A stretch of 64,000 nucleotides of DNA. Source: Amylostereum areolatum. Lineage: Eukaryota > Basidiomycota > Agaricomycetes > Russulales > Stereaceae. Shown here piece after piece: positions 50,701 to 62,700 of the stretch. The notes beneath the pieces were generated by a model that saw nothing but the letters and a program-made list of their open reading frames with translations, was not told where the DNA came from and did not search any database. Numbering within the stretch: the first letter of the stretch is position 1; every line of letters starts with the position of its first letter. The DNA lies in contig SAXG01000012.1 of assembly GCA_012932865.1 (NCBI GenBank), positions 868,001 to 932,000 on the forward strand, in the 5' to 3' direction. The position numbers and the translations under genes were made by a program.

Positions 50701-51966
50701 GGCGACACTTTGGAGGAAGGACGGTTCTGGTATAACTTGCTGTCGCGTACCTCGATGCAAAGGTCGCGGACCTCATCCTCGAGGCGATCGCTCATGTCCA
50801 GCAGTACTTTGGGTGCTAAACCCAAGTCCTTGCCGTCTGCCGCGGCCTGGAGGAAGGTCTTCCATAGACCCGGGTCACAGCTTTCCAGATACTGCGTAAC
50901 ATCGACAAAACAGTTCGACTGAGCGACTTTCTTGTTGATCCCCGTACCGATCCCAATGCGGCGCCCGTTTACGTTCATGACGGCCTCCCACGTGTTGCGA
51001 CCACGACTTTTGAGATCGTTGAAGGTGATTTCAGGCCGCCCAAAGCCGTATCGGCGGCAGTAATAGTCCATGAATTGTCGCGCGCGCTCGGACGTGACGA
51101 CACTTCCATCGGAAAGAGAGGCGGGGGCTGCTTGGGATATGATGGGCTCCGAAGAAGTGTTCTTGGGAGGGTCAAGCTATACACATAAGTACATGGAGAT
51201 GACAAAGATACGGAGAACAACGACAAACCTTCCCTTGAGAGTTCAGCTGATGCACGGCACACAATGCCGCGAGTTGTTCTGCTTCCTTCTTATTAAGGCT
51301 GTCGCCGACACCGATGATGGGAGGGCTGTTTTCAATCGCTATGGTTGCTCTGCAGAAGACACATGGCTGAGGTCAGTGTGATGGGGCAAACATGAACGTA
51401 GTGTAGATTAACCTGTAGCCACGCTTTCCATTGAGGTTTATCTCCTGCAGTTTATAAGCGGGAGGGTTGTGCTCGTATGCTTTTAGCCAGTTGGATAATG
51501 GCGACTTTGGGTTATCTTCCAGGGTCTTTTTCAGAGGTCTAGTCTGATATGTCTCCTTGATATAATTGAAGTCGTGGACCGGACCGTCTGGTTGAGGAAG
51601 AGCTGTCTCCTTGTTAGCTTTGGAGGATTGGCCACCCTTCGATCCCGATGGTTTGGACGATCCCGCTTTATTGGAGCGAAAGCCTCGGGGTGCGCGATGT
51701 GAAGAAGAGCCAGACGCGGGTTTCGATGAGGAGAATGCACGCATTCCCTCGGAGGCAGTCTGAGCGACGTGCATGCGAGGTGATTTGTTAGGCCTGAGTG
51801 GAGAGGAATCGGAAGTAGAGAGAGGGAGATGATGGGGAAGACGTGGGGGAGAACGAGGAACTTCCGGTGGGTGCGGGCGTTTCAGAGACGAAGAGGTCGA
51901 AGAGATGGAACGGTCAGCTTGCATGAGGAGGCGGTACCCTTGTCGAAAGTAAAATACTAGGCGCAT
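47746..51966 (-). CDS. DEVH-box RNA helicase with two dsRBD-like domains (DHX9/DHX36-like)
   Basis: The N-terminus is Ser/Pro-rich. The first dsRBD-like segment spans exons 1-2 (LSNWLKAYEHNPPAYKLQE, KEAEQLAALCAVHQL). A second follows (MDYYCRRYGFGRPEITFNDL, GINKKVAQSNCFVD). The helicase core sits in one exon of over 900 codons: GSGKTTQIPQ (I), TQPRRIAA (Ia), DEVHERD (II), LMSATID (III), FLPGWDEI (IV), STNIAETSVTI (V), QRAGRAGR (VI). HA2 and OB-fold regions follow. The C-terminal tail has SRPGTP repeats. dsRBDs plus a DEVH core resemble DHX9/MLE and DHX36, which unwind RNA or G-quadruplexes. The start could instead be the internal Met of LLMQADRS at residue ~15. Confidence 0.88.
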
Positions 51967-52339
51967 GAGGCTAGCAAAAGAAACCCTGGCTTGATGTCAG
52001 CAGTGTACGCGTGCCATGACCCTGCGTCACCTAACGAGATCGAATGCAGTGACACTTACTACTGTCTAGTCCTTGTCCAGTCTGGACAGCGCCCTTCTCC
52101 TTGAATCTGGACGAATTCTCGTGGCAAATGAAAGGTGGAGGAGAACGTGAAGGTGGGCGTGAACAGCTGGAGGTGGTCGAACGTCAAATTCAAGAGCCAA
52201 GGTCTCGACATGAAAACAAGCGCGTCGGCTTTCTCCGAGGCAACAAGCTTCGCCGCCAGTTCTGAGTATTTCAAGTCGAAGACATTGAGAGTTTTATTCT
52301 CGTTACTATGTGAATCTACGTCGTACAGGACATGTGTTA
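51967..52339. other. Intergenic region
   Basis: 373 bp between the helicase start and the co-chaperone stop, both minus strand. No recognised gene. Confidence 0.5.
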
Positions 52340-53165
52340 TCAATGGTCGAACGGCGTGGCGGGCCAGGACTTGGCAGCGTCCTCGATCCCTTGTAGGTAT
52401 TTCAGTCGAACGGCTGCACCGCGCGCCCCATCCCAATCTTGCGATGCTACTAGCTGCTCAATATCGTTCAGGCAATCCTTCATCAAACCTACGAATGGTC
52501 ATAAGACAACGAAGCATCCACCTGTGATGGCGTAACCTACTTTCGTTTTCCTCCCGGACCTTCTGCACATCCTCGTTGGACTCGGCTTCTTCCAATGCTT
52601 CCCGCGCGTCCATGATCTCAGAGATGAAAGCGACATCGTCTATTTTGTCCGATTCCGAGACCTCAATGCCGTGCTTGCGAAGGATGTACTGTATCCGCCC
52701 GAGAGGAAACAGTAGAGTGTTGTATGCCTTGTTCACCAGGCCTGATAGATCGCGAGCTGTGTTTACTTTGACCTGGTCGTAGCCTGAGCGATACTAAGGC
52801 ATTGAAACCGAAGAGAGTGGACGCACCTCGCCGTGAGGGGTCCAGATGTCTGGATGTACGTACCGTTGTACATTCCGAAAGTGCTGTTTCAACCGGGAAG
52901 CGTCGACAAGGAAGGGATTGGGGGTAAACGGGATGTCTAGAATGTCATAGTAATCGTGATCGTCGTGGATGCGCTGAATATGAAAGCATTTGGGGCAGGC
53001 GGGGAGGCGAGTGGGAAGCTGACTATTGCAAGAGGGGCACACGGCTGGCAACGAGTGTGAAGAGTGCGGAGGCACTGTCGCGAACGCACGGAGAAAAACT
53101 GGTGTCGAGTGGGTATGTTCGAGGCGGGCTACCGCTGAACGAAACGCGTTCTTGAGAACGTTCAT
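52340..53165 (-). CDS. JAC1: HSCB/Jac1-type J-domain co-chaperone for Fe-S assembly
   Basis: Starts MNVLKNAFRSAVARLEHTHS, a likely mitochondrial presequence (an in-frame ATG four codons earlier, at 53177, is possible). A tetracysteine motif follows: VCPSCNSQLP...ACPKCFHI. The J domain has YDILDIPFTPNPFLVD and an HPD motif (RYVHPDIW), joined to NKAYNTLLFPLGRIQYILRKHG. The HscB C-terminal domain is acidic (MDAREALEEAES) and ends NDIEQLVASQDWDGARG to PATPFDH. It delivers the Isu scaffold to mitochondrial Hsp70. Yeast Jac1 lacks the Cys motif; here the protein resembles animal HSCB. It is divergent from the dysferlin-domain gene (93 bp). Confidence 0.88.
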
Positions 53166-53257
53166 GGTAAAGTTCAAGATTATATGTGACTGGACCTGTC
53201 GACTGTCCGACGCGTCCGAGTCGTAGACTCGTACTATTAATACTACTGGTACGAATT

Positions 53258-54797
53258 ATGGTCAATGACGTCACCGAGCTACCACGAACTGAAACCGCGC
53301 TGAAGCTGCTCTACGCTCGATCTCCTAATGTCACTCCCTCCTCTTCGCCTGCCTATTCGCCTGCTGGCTCAACTACCATGACACAGTCTACTTTGCTTTC
53401 GTCCATCGAACCTCCTCCTCAAGCGGATGTTCCTGCCGCCGCTGATGCCGCCCGTCTTCGTGTTACTCCCAGTCGTCGACTCATTCACTTCCCTTCCATG
53501 CCAAATGTGTGGTCCCCCAAGTCCAAACGTCTCAAATCTCGCTCCCGAAGAACGAGCGATGATCCTGCTCCCCCATCTCCCACTCGGCCATCCATGGACT
53601 CGAGAATCTCTGAAGACCGCGCCGTTCGTTTGGGTGCATTCCCGAGCGTAAACGACGAACTGCCAGAGGATGAGGACGTCTACAGATGGGCTATCTTATA
53701 CGAGAACCAAAGAGGGTGTGTTACACTTCCGTGAATCATGAAACGCTGGCGATTAACTCCTTCTCTTAGCATCACCCTTTTTTCGACTCCCTACTACTCG
53801 CCCTTGTCCCTCCTCCCTCATGACCCGCCACCGTTTACCATCCCAGGAACCGATGGAAGTAAGAGCCTCCAGCCCGAAGTTTCCCTTGACGACTACCCCC
53901 TTCCAGACGGCACCTGGCGTTGGGTCTCCCACTCTTGGATGATCGACATGCGCGACGAGGGTGAAGTCCAATACGATGGCTTTCAGTACAACTGGTTTTT
54001 CCGTCAACACAAGTGGCGGTCAGAAGTTGGAAAGCTTAATTCCGGAGGATGGGTTCGCAGGCGGCGATGGATTCGGCTGATGATGCGCCCAGCGAGGAAC
54101 GAACAAGTAGAAGATGAAAGTTCCCTCAGTTCACGCACAGGCTCCTCCATCGCTTCCGAGGAATCTCAGTCTATACGTCCCGGTGACGTATGGAAAGGCG
54201 ACGAGGACGATTGGAACCGGTGCCACCTTCTCATGCATCAGTTAAACCGCGACGGCAGAAGGCTGGAACTGTGGAGGTCTTGGCTCGGCACTCTCGCCCA
54301 TATTAGCCCCCCTAGAGCGGCTCTCAAGCAGTGGTCAGAAGATGAATATCTACTTCCTTCTGAAACCACTCGAGATCAGCTTCGGGCGCGGATTCAGTCT
54401 CAATCGAACCAAGACCGTCCACCGATGGAATATATTGGGAGGGTTATTCAGAAACACGTAGGGCGTCTTGGCTTGCGTCTTTCTACGTCCTGTACACAAC
54501 GCTGACTGCAATTCAATACAGTGCGAAGCTCTGCTGCAGTTGTTCGTCTTCCCAGAATCTAGAGCAGAATTGATCGAGCTCTTGAGATACGCTGGCCTGC
54601 TTCCCAAAACCGAGCTTGACCTTCAGTCGGTCAAGGTGGATGTCCCAGGCCTGGGATCCTTGGACTTCTGGAGCTATGGTCACAGTACGTCAGACAATTC
54701 AGGGGCAAATTTAGCGAGACTACACTCATCTTGAGTTATGGCGTTGTAAAATGATCCACATGATGTAGGTATATCTGTCAAGCTGCAGTATGAGTAA
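53258..54797 (+). CDS. Dysferlin/peroxin-domain protein (Spo73/TECPR-like)
   Basis: Starts MVNDVTELPRTETALKLLY; an upstream in-frame ATG at 53186 is possible but lies near the divergent start. A disordered Ser/Pro/Arg region leads to the dysferlin domain: RWAILYENQRG (DysF N) joined across an intron to ITLFSTPYYSPLSLLPHDPPPF, then LPDGTWRWVSHSWMIDM, FQYNWFFRQHKWRSEVG and GGWVRRRRWIRLMMRPA (DysF C). The C-terminal half is helical (WNRCHLLMHQLNRDGRRLELW, FPESRAELIELLRYAGLL). It ends SISVKLQYE. Fungal members act at peroxisomes (Pex30-32) or in prospore membrane and autophagy-like processes. No membrane segment was seen, closer to Spo73 than Pex30. Confidence 0.8.
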
Positions 54798-55166
54798 GTA
54801 CATCACTCGCTTCCTCGCATGCCCGTCATGATACTCTTGTTCGTACATACACTCTGACTTGTTACTTTCACTGTTGCCACGCTCTCCGCCGTCCATATTA
54901 TGCTACTGCGTCTTGTTTCATGTCAAATTGGACCTTCTCAGCCGTACAATTGGGCTAAGATTGATGTAATCTCCTCCGTTGGCATACAATAGCTTGGACA
55001 CAACACAGGTGTACGACTTCTGCACATAATTCAAGATGTGTAACATAAGCAGATATCATACGTTCCCACGTGAAATGTACTAACGCGTATTCACGCGCAC
55101 GGATACGGCTCTAAAGATGCGGTCTTCCAGCTGCTCTCCCTGCAGGCTATCTTCCCAAGTACCTCC
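54798..55166. other. Intergenic region
   Basis: 369 bp without a recognised gene, between two plus-strand genes. It contains the TMEM135-like promoter. Confidence 0.5.
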
Positions 55167-57113
55167 ATGGCATTACCCTGGCCACCGCCGTCTGGGCTCC
55201 TAACAGACCTCGCGGTCGCTCTTCGTGGACGTATTCGGGCCCTACCCACCAATCACCCGCTTCTCATATCCGCACGAACCGCCATTCTCGCCCTCAGCCT
55301 CACCGTGGGGCCCGCTCTTTTGTCGTTGGGTTCCTCCAAGAAAAGGCCCAAAGATTTGAAGGCATTTCTGCGCGGTCTTTCCCTCATCCTCAAGCGTGAG
55401 CTAGGTCTCACCGGCTTCTCCTTCGCAATCACACTGGCTATCGGGGGCGGCTCTGCACTCCAGCTCGTTTGGAAGCATGTAGATGCAAATTTAGGCTTTC
55501 TAACGGAAGGCAAGGATCGCTCGGGAATAGGCAAGAGCGTGGAGAACATCAAATCGAAAATGGCTCGCATACAACCCATACATCGGGACTTCGTGCTCAA
55601 TGCCCTGTCTTCGTTGATCGCCATACTGCTCATGCAGTCCCGCCGGCGATCAACATACATCCGAAAGGTCCACATCCCCTTGACATCCCCCATAACTCCA
55701 CCTTCACAGAAGGATGGAGGAAGAGCGTCGCCGACCTTGGACTTGACTTTGCTTTTCGCAGTAAGGGCGATCGATGCGTTCGTGCAGGGCGTTTTGTTGG
55801 AGTCAAAATGGGACCTAGAAACCTTCACCAACACCCTCGACCTGTTCACCTTCTGGGCAAGTTCCGCAAGGTTAGTTTGTTTCATTCATGATCCAGGGTT
55901 GTTCCGGCATAGTAACACTCCGTTTCTTTACACCTCGAATATGAATATGTACAGGATAATGTATGTCTTCTTCTACGAGCCAAGAAGGTAATCGTAACAT
56001 CATTGTAGCCAGAAAAGTTCCCAGTCATACTCACTATCGCGTCAGGTTGCCCCCTTCCTACGTGAAATGGATTTCATCCCTCGCCAATATAGACGTCCGT
56101 CTTGTTACTGGCCTGCAAGCCCTCCGTACGGGAGAATTTTCCTATGTCAAGGGTACAGCACCCAAGCCAAACCCGTTGGCCGAGCTGTCCAAGAGCCTGG
56201 GATATCCGTATGCTTGGGGAGATCCTCGATCCGTACCAGCTTATGGGGGACCTGCTACGACCGCACAGTGGAGAGCGTTGGGAGTCACAGGCAGAGATGG
56301 CGTCGGTGGGATACCTTGCGAGATCATCCATGGTTCAGTCGCAGGCTCTAGCTGTGCGACAAACATTGCGCTGAGGGCATTCCATGCCTTCTTACAAGCG
56401 GTTGCAATATATCTTCCTGCGAGTATTCGTCTCCAACTCCACATAAGACGTACGCTGAATGACATTGCTTGGGTCATTAGGTACACTATCTCCCCACGCT
56501 CCTCACCAATCCACGCTCTCTCCTGGACCTGTCCAAAACCCTACGAACCCTCCTCGGTGTTTTGCGTAGCGCGACGTTCTTGTCCACATTCGTTTCTTCT
56601 ATTTGGACAGCGGTCTGCGTGACGAGAACCACCCTCATTGCGCGTTTGCTCCCATTTATATCCCACGATTTCTACGATGGACCATTCGGGTGCATACTGG
56701 TCGGTTGTCTTTCCTGCGGCCTTAGCATATCGATCGAGCAAGGCCGTCGTCGAGGGGAAATAGCCTTGTATGTGCTCCCAAAAGCCATCCGTGCTTGCCT
56801 TCCCGACGGTTGGCTGCGATCTGGAAGCAACGTCCGAGGAGTTCATGCCGTCGAAAGGTATGTACACTATCCCAGTATTTTCGTTAAAAAAGACTAACAT
56901 ATGACTGCTCGAAGGTTGGCATTCTCGCTCTCGTTGGGCGCCCTCCTCACTACGGCTATTCACCGTCCCGAGACGCTCCGCGGACTTTCTCGATGGACTT
57001 TGGCTTTCATCATGAATGGGGGAGGAAAACAAAAGCGTACTGACGAGGCGCAGGCGCGATCGGACAAGCCACAATTGATACCCTCTCCTAATACTACGAT
57101 ACCAACGGAATAA
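55167..57113 (+). CDS. TMEM135-like multi-pass membrane protein
   Basis: Starts MALPWPPPSGLLTDLAVALRG. Several membrane-compatible segments are visible: ISARTAILALSLTVGPALLSL, FSFAITLAIGGGSALQLVW, FVLNALSSLIAILLM and LLFAVRAIDAFVQGVLL. LPPSYVKWISSLANIDVRLV follows, then CEIIHGSVAGSSCATNIALRAFHAFLQAVAIYLP and a CILVGCLSCGLSI segment. The C-terminal part (RLAFSLSLGALLTTAIHRPE) precedes a basic tail. The CxxxHG.G.SC arrangement and later Tim17-like Gly/Ala helices resemble fungal relatives of TMEM135/PMP52, linked to peroxisomes and mitochondria. Its stop is 66 bp from the convergent DPH7 stop. Confidence 0.7.
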
Positions 57114-57179
57114 TTTACTATAAGCGCTACATCTGTCAAGAACATTCCACCACCATTAATCATCCTTTGCTGAATGTAT

Positions 57180-58654
57180 TTACCCTCTCCATGTATGCAA
57201 CGCGTGGTCATAAAACGATGCGCTCGCGACCAAGGTCTTCCCAGGTTGTGCGTGTTCTTCTGCAAACGACCAGTCAACGCCGTACGCGAGGGAGGTATGC
57301 TTGTCGAAAGTCTGTGCGATATCCCAGTTTTCTCCGCCGATAGGAGGTGGGTCCTCGGCCCATATATCGCAGAACTGCACAATTTTGAATCCATCGTGCA
57401 TAGCCGCAACCAAAAGGTCACGATCTCGTGCCGGAGAGGGGTGCCACTTGATGCGCCAAGCACCTCCGCCAACTTCTGCCTGCGTGAGCGGTGTGAGCAA
57501 TTTTCGGGTATCGAACAGACGGACAGTAGAGTCGTAGCTGTCAATGTTTGTTAATGCGATAGGAGGTACGAGCTTGAGAGCGTATACCTTCCTACGGCGA
57601 TAATGTGTTCGACATGTGGATGACTTTGAATACTAGTGATACCAGCATCGAATCTGTACAGGAAAAGCGTGTTCAATGCTGGAAGTAGGAGAATCCAGAT
57701 GTGCAGACCGTTTGTTTGTGAGAAATGGGTTGCTGAAACCTTGCCTGAGGTCCCAAGCCTTCAATTGTAAATCATCGCCACCTGTGCATCGTTGATCTAT
57801 ATAGATTGAGGTCGGAATAAAGTGAGAGTCACCTGAGTAGATGATGTTCGTGTCCCAATAGTTCCAGGCTGCTATCCAGGGCTCGTAGTCGTGGGCGGGC
57901 CAGGTGCTCGCGACGATTAGACCATCTATGGGATTCGGTTGCAACCAAGATAGGTGACCGTTGGATAGAGATACAACAAGATTCGATACAGTGCTAGAAG
58001 TATCGTTACATGGCATGGCCCCCCGGATACAAAAAATACCCACTTTGTGGGCATTCTTCGATTGGACCAATCCAACGATAAGCACAAAACGTCGGACGTT
58101 GCACAGTCGACCGAGAATTGGGAGTTTATCTGCTTCTATATTGTTGCACTGTAGGTGAGACCCTGAGTTAGCTGGCCTGAGTGTAAACCCACTGTTTGTA
58201 GATCCCACTCATGAATAGTGATATGGCCCTCCGAGTCAGCGATTCCAAGCACAGGTTGTCGCTCCGGGGTAGTATGACACCTTACAACGGATGTCCGAGC
58301 CTATATGACAAAGAGTCGATCACAGGACGTACCATTTCATGTCTAGGACTGCGGGCAGCGATATCTCTTGTATCTGAGAGCTGCTACCATCAGACAGACG
58401 GGCGCAGGGAATTCAAGCGACACAAACAATGTATCATTTTCTGGCGAGTCCACACGAAACACAAGGCATTTCCCTACTCGATGCTGTTGTTGGCGAGAGG
58501 GTTGTGGCTCAAGAAGATTTTCGTCGTCATTCCCGGGTAGGTTTTGCGGCGAATCCTGGAGCTGGTACGTTCCACAAACAAAGATGTCGGTAGCGTGTGG
58601 ATGAGGGCAGAATTCGACAGAGTCCGACGGATATACTGTGTCGAATGGCCCCAT
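57180..58654 (-). CDS. DPH7: Diphthine methyltransferase (WD40), DPH7
   Basis: Starts MGPFDTVYPSDSVEFCPHPHATDIFVCGTYQL, the usual N-terminus of this family. WD40 blades are visible in order: KCLVFRVDSPEND, ITIHEWDLQT, WPAHDYEPWIAAWNYWDTNIIYSG, DLQLKAWDLRQG, ITSIQSHPHVEHIIAVGSYDSTVRLFDTR and GGAWRIKWHPSP. It ends with a final WD-like YDHALHTWRG. The HDYEPWIAAWN and W.IKWHP motifs are typical of DPH7 (WDR85), which demethylates diphthine methyl ester on elongation factor 2 in diphthamide synthesis. About five introns. It faces the AGTRAP-like gene start at 58915, so the 260-bp gap is a shared promoter. Confidence 0.88.
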
Positions 58655-58914
58655 GTTGCTTGGTGGTTGGGTGAGGTTGAGATCGTTGAGATGTAGAACG
58701 ACTTGTACTCGGCCGTCTTTCGTTTCAAGTACACAATCGGCGAACGGACCGAAGTTGCCGCTTGTTGCGAGTCCCTCTTCGTCCTGGTCTCAACCCTTCT
58801 CAACCTCAGTGCTCAGTACTCAGTGCTCAGCCTCTACCATCGACTGACTTCTCAGTCTTAAACAGCCGAGCGCCATTGACCGAGTCTCCCGAAGGATCAA
58901 CGTAAAACTCCACG

Positions 58915-59665
58915 ATGGCAGATTTCCTCCAGAGTCTTGATCCTGCCAAGCTCGTCCTTGCGGAGACGGTTCGTCTCGCCACCCTACTACTTAGGCACAC
59001 CGTTTCCATGGCTGACCTACCCCACTCAGGCTCTCGCGTTCATAATAAGCCCCTTCAGCTCGCCCACGTATAATCTGCCCATATTTCTCTTTGGGATATA
59101 TGCTCAAGAAAATGCAGAGGCTGTCCAATCACTGCAAGTCGTACGTAGTTCTTTACGCCGTTGACGTTCAGTACTCATTTCATATCAGTTCTCCGCACTT
59201 GTTGGAGCCTCTGCTCTGTTTGACATTATCTGGATGGCTCGAAACTCCCAACAGTGGCTCGTTAAGCTTGTCCATATCTTGATCTTAGTGCTCAAGGTGC
59301 TCACTCTCATGAAACGATCATGCCTTGCTTCCTAACGTTTACACCCTCGTCATCTCACAGGCCCCAACGTTTGTCGCCTTCGCGAGCTCTCTTCGTGCGC
59401 GCGGCGCCCAATTCTCCGGCCTTGGTCTTCGAGGCGGTGACTTGTCAGGTCCCACAGGTAATGTGGACATCATCACTTTCGGATATCGTGGAGGCTTATA
59501 ATAATGTATATCACAGTTTGGTCTATGCCTGGTGGATTTACTTCGGGAGCGCGAGAAGGATATCAGACTGTAGATGAACCTCGAGAGAACCCAATTCGCC
59601 CGCCTCCCGGACCTCCGCCATCCAGCACGCAGCCAACACCCCCGGGTGGCTACCAGTCCGTGTAA
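58915..59665 (+). CDS. AGTRAP-like small membrane protein
   Basis: Starts MADFLQSLDPAKLVLAETVRLATLLL. Hydrophobic segments are visible (TYPTQALAFIISPF; YNLPIFLFGIYAQENAEAVQ; FSALVGASALFDIIWMARN; LVKLVHILILVLK), about three to four membrane helices. A short loop (FASSLRARGAQFSGLG) and a Pro/Tyr-rich tail (PPPGPPPSSTQPTPPGGYQSV) follow. The helix order, YN..IFL.G and SLxxRGxxFSxLG resemble animal angiotensin II receptor-associated proteins and fungal relatives. No function in fungi can be given. Four or five exons, all GT-AG. Its stop lies 118 bp from the O-GlcNAc transferase-like stop. Confidence 0.6.
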
Positions 59666-59783
59666 TCTATCAAAACGCCGCCTTCCTCAGAATACGATGT
59701 TGTTCGTTATGCATAGCCGATATATGTCATGATGCAGGAATACAGAAACTGAGAAAGGTCCTCACACTGCCGCAATTCTCCGT

Positions 59784-62700
59784 TCAGCTTACGCGTAAGT
59801 ATGGCTCCCGGTCCTCCACCCAGATGCACCCGCTATCTTTCTCGGGTCCTGTACACTCGTTCCACTCCGTTGACGCCTCAAATTCGGTGCCCATTGCCCA
59901 CCTTCGCCACGCTTCTTTGTATCCCTTCTCCAGGTTCTGCGTCCACCGTGCGGTATCAAATAGCGGCATGCGGTCCCGGTTCAGAAAGAGGTTCTTCCGG
60001 AGGTCGACCAACTTCCCGTGCGTCAATTCAACGACTGTTCCCGTGTTTGTGACGCGCGACGCGAACGATATGTCTTGCGCAAATGACACCGCACGTTCTT
60101 CATAATCGAGGAGGCTACTCGCGGTCATCTGTTCACCGAACCCGGTGGCATGTACCATGCTCGCCCCAATGCGCGAGCACATTTTATGGTGGTACTTTGG
60201 CCAGGTAAGCATGGGCGTGCCCGACCACAAGATGCTTCAGCGCCGTCAGAATCACAAGGATGTGTGTTGAATAGTGTACGCACTCTGCCGCGACGGTGTG
60301 AGCACTACACTAGGAGGACGCTTGAGTTTGTTTGAAGTATAAACCAGCAACCAGTCATACCTCGATGGTATCAAGGACCAAGTCGGCAACTCGCCCCCGA
60401 GCGATGTGCTCGGCTTTTGGTACGACGTCGCAGAAACGGATTTGGGCCGCGACCTTTTCTCCAGCCCATTGGCGCGCTGTGCGCAGGACATGGTCTTCTC
60501 CAGCGGCTGGAAATCTAAGAAGCCACAGTATGCTATTGGGCACTCGGGCCAGGATACGCAGCCAGCTGGCAAAAACAGTCTACACAAGTTAGAAGATACT
60601 GGGCTTCATTTGAGCCTCACAAACGTACAGGATCGACCTGTGGATAGGCAAACCATGGTTAGTTGACTGACTGACCTATCCTAGTTTCACACTGAACCAT
60701 CTAACATACCTTGTAAAGCTGAGCAAGCTGCGAAGTCAGTTGTGTCATATGGCAGACAGGAAAAGCCACCGACCTGGTTGAAGTTTGCGAATATAATGGT
60801 ATTCCTAGAGGGGGTTGAGCGTCTACAGCAATGATAGCCCGGAGTGCAAGGGCGTATTTACTTGGGAAGGTCCGGGAATACCCGATCTCGCCACTGGCAT
60901 CGTCGTTGTTCTTCATCCTCCCACAGAACAGTCGAGCTGACGAGGGCTCGTTCGGCTGGATTGAGCTTTTCATCGTCCCGACACGACTGCTTGTGGTCCG
61001 TCGCCATGAACGTGTGCTAAGAGCAGCATTGGACGCGATGTATTTACATCAGGATACTATGAGATGAAGCCAAGTCACAACTGGCGCACCGGCATATATA
61101 CAAGCTTCTCCACGCTGTGCGGCGATCAGTGATAGATCGACACAAGGATTATACGCGTACTATGACCAATTCTCCGACGTTGATTCTGGGTCAGCGACCG
61201 CATCGAAATCAGTCTCGAGATCAATCTCCATGAATTCGTCTTGCATCCGGGATGTTTCTAATCCTTTGCGATATCGCTGTCTCCACAGTTCCGATGCGCA
61301 GGTATTTTGAGGGCAAGCGATGGCATCACATATCAGATAGTCGCACCAGCCTAAAGTATCCACCGCGTAAGTGGAAGAGGGGAGACCAACGAGCTCGCAG
61401 ACGAACCTGCTGCCACTGAACCGGCAAACCCCATCAGTGACATCTGGATAGGGCACGGTCGGGCAGCAAATATGTCGTTTCGTGCGCCTTCGGTATAACC
61501 GCCCAAATTGACCACTAGAGGTTGTCAGTACCATGGCACGATTCACACGAACATGGACGGAGAACAGACAAATATGTATCTGGTCCGCGACGATTCTTTC
61601 CACGACGGCTTGGGTAGTCCATGACGAAACGTCCAAAAACCGCTGGCTTTCGGACTCTATTTTCTGGCGACTGGCGGATCCATCCGGGGGATTTGTTGCA
61701 TAAATATATACAGAGAACGAGTTTTCACCGTGTAGACCAAAGACAGATTGCATAAGATGTGCTAGAGGATGATCGCTGAAAAGAATTAGATGTGACTAAG
61801 GAGCTAGACTTTGTACTGTACCACATATCGCTTGAAACATAACCGACGTTGAGCTTCCCTCGAAATGGCGGGGGAGGAGGCCGGTAAACATGTTGAGGTA
61901 GCCAAGGTTGAGTAAGAACTGCATGTGAGATCCGCAAAGCGTTGCGGTGAGATATCATCCGAATCATCCGAGCACTCATAGGATACGCAAACTGGATGCG
62001 ATAGTGGCGGGTAAGCCGTTTGTCCAATCACCTAGATACACGAGGGCTCACGGTATGAAATGGCAAGACGGAAGGTACTGTAGACATGTCAAGGGACGGA
62101 GGTAGTAGTAACCTCGCGTACTCCGCGAGATTGTCTGCAGGGAGAGGTGTGGAAGGTGTCTCTGATCTGTGAATGCGGCCGTAGCTTTGCTTGTACCATT
62201 TATTTTGCAGCCTGCGGGTCACCCATTCTGCGAAGCGAACAACAAACCCTCCTTCGTTGACGTTTTTTTCCAACCTATCGAACGGGCTATAAAATCTTTG
62301 AAAACATCTGGTCCATCGTGCAAGATCCTGTCCAGTAGGGCGAAAGCCCCGGGCCTTCTCGACCCATCCCAGCCAGTCCTCGATAGTCCCAATATATTGG
62401 ACTAGATCGATGTTGAAAGTATAATTGGCCTTCATCTGCGCTTCAGTGATCCCCACAATTTCGTGCATCCAACCAAAATGGTCAGGACCGGATGGATCTG
62501 TTGGGGCAATCGGCATGCCGTCGCCGTCAACACCTATCTCATTGCCAAAGCGCCCGCGACCATGCCAGCTGCAAAGTGCAGTCCGTGCATTTGCGAGGCC
62601 ACAGATGGCTTCGTGAAGGTTCGGGTTGACACTTACGGCTCGCTCAAAGTACTCAATTGCTTCCCAAGGACGTCCCTGATATGTGAAGGGTGAGTATTTT

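Noticed and set aside
58474..58803. Extended N-terminus for DPH7 from an upstream ATG
   Set aside because: That frame differs from the conserved MGPFDTVYPSDSVEFCPHP start, which is the usual family N-terminus.
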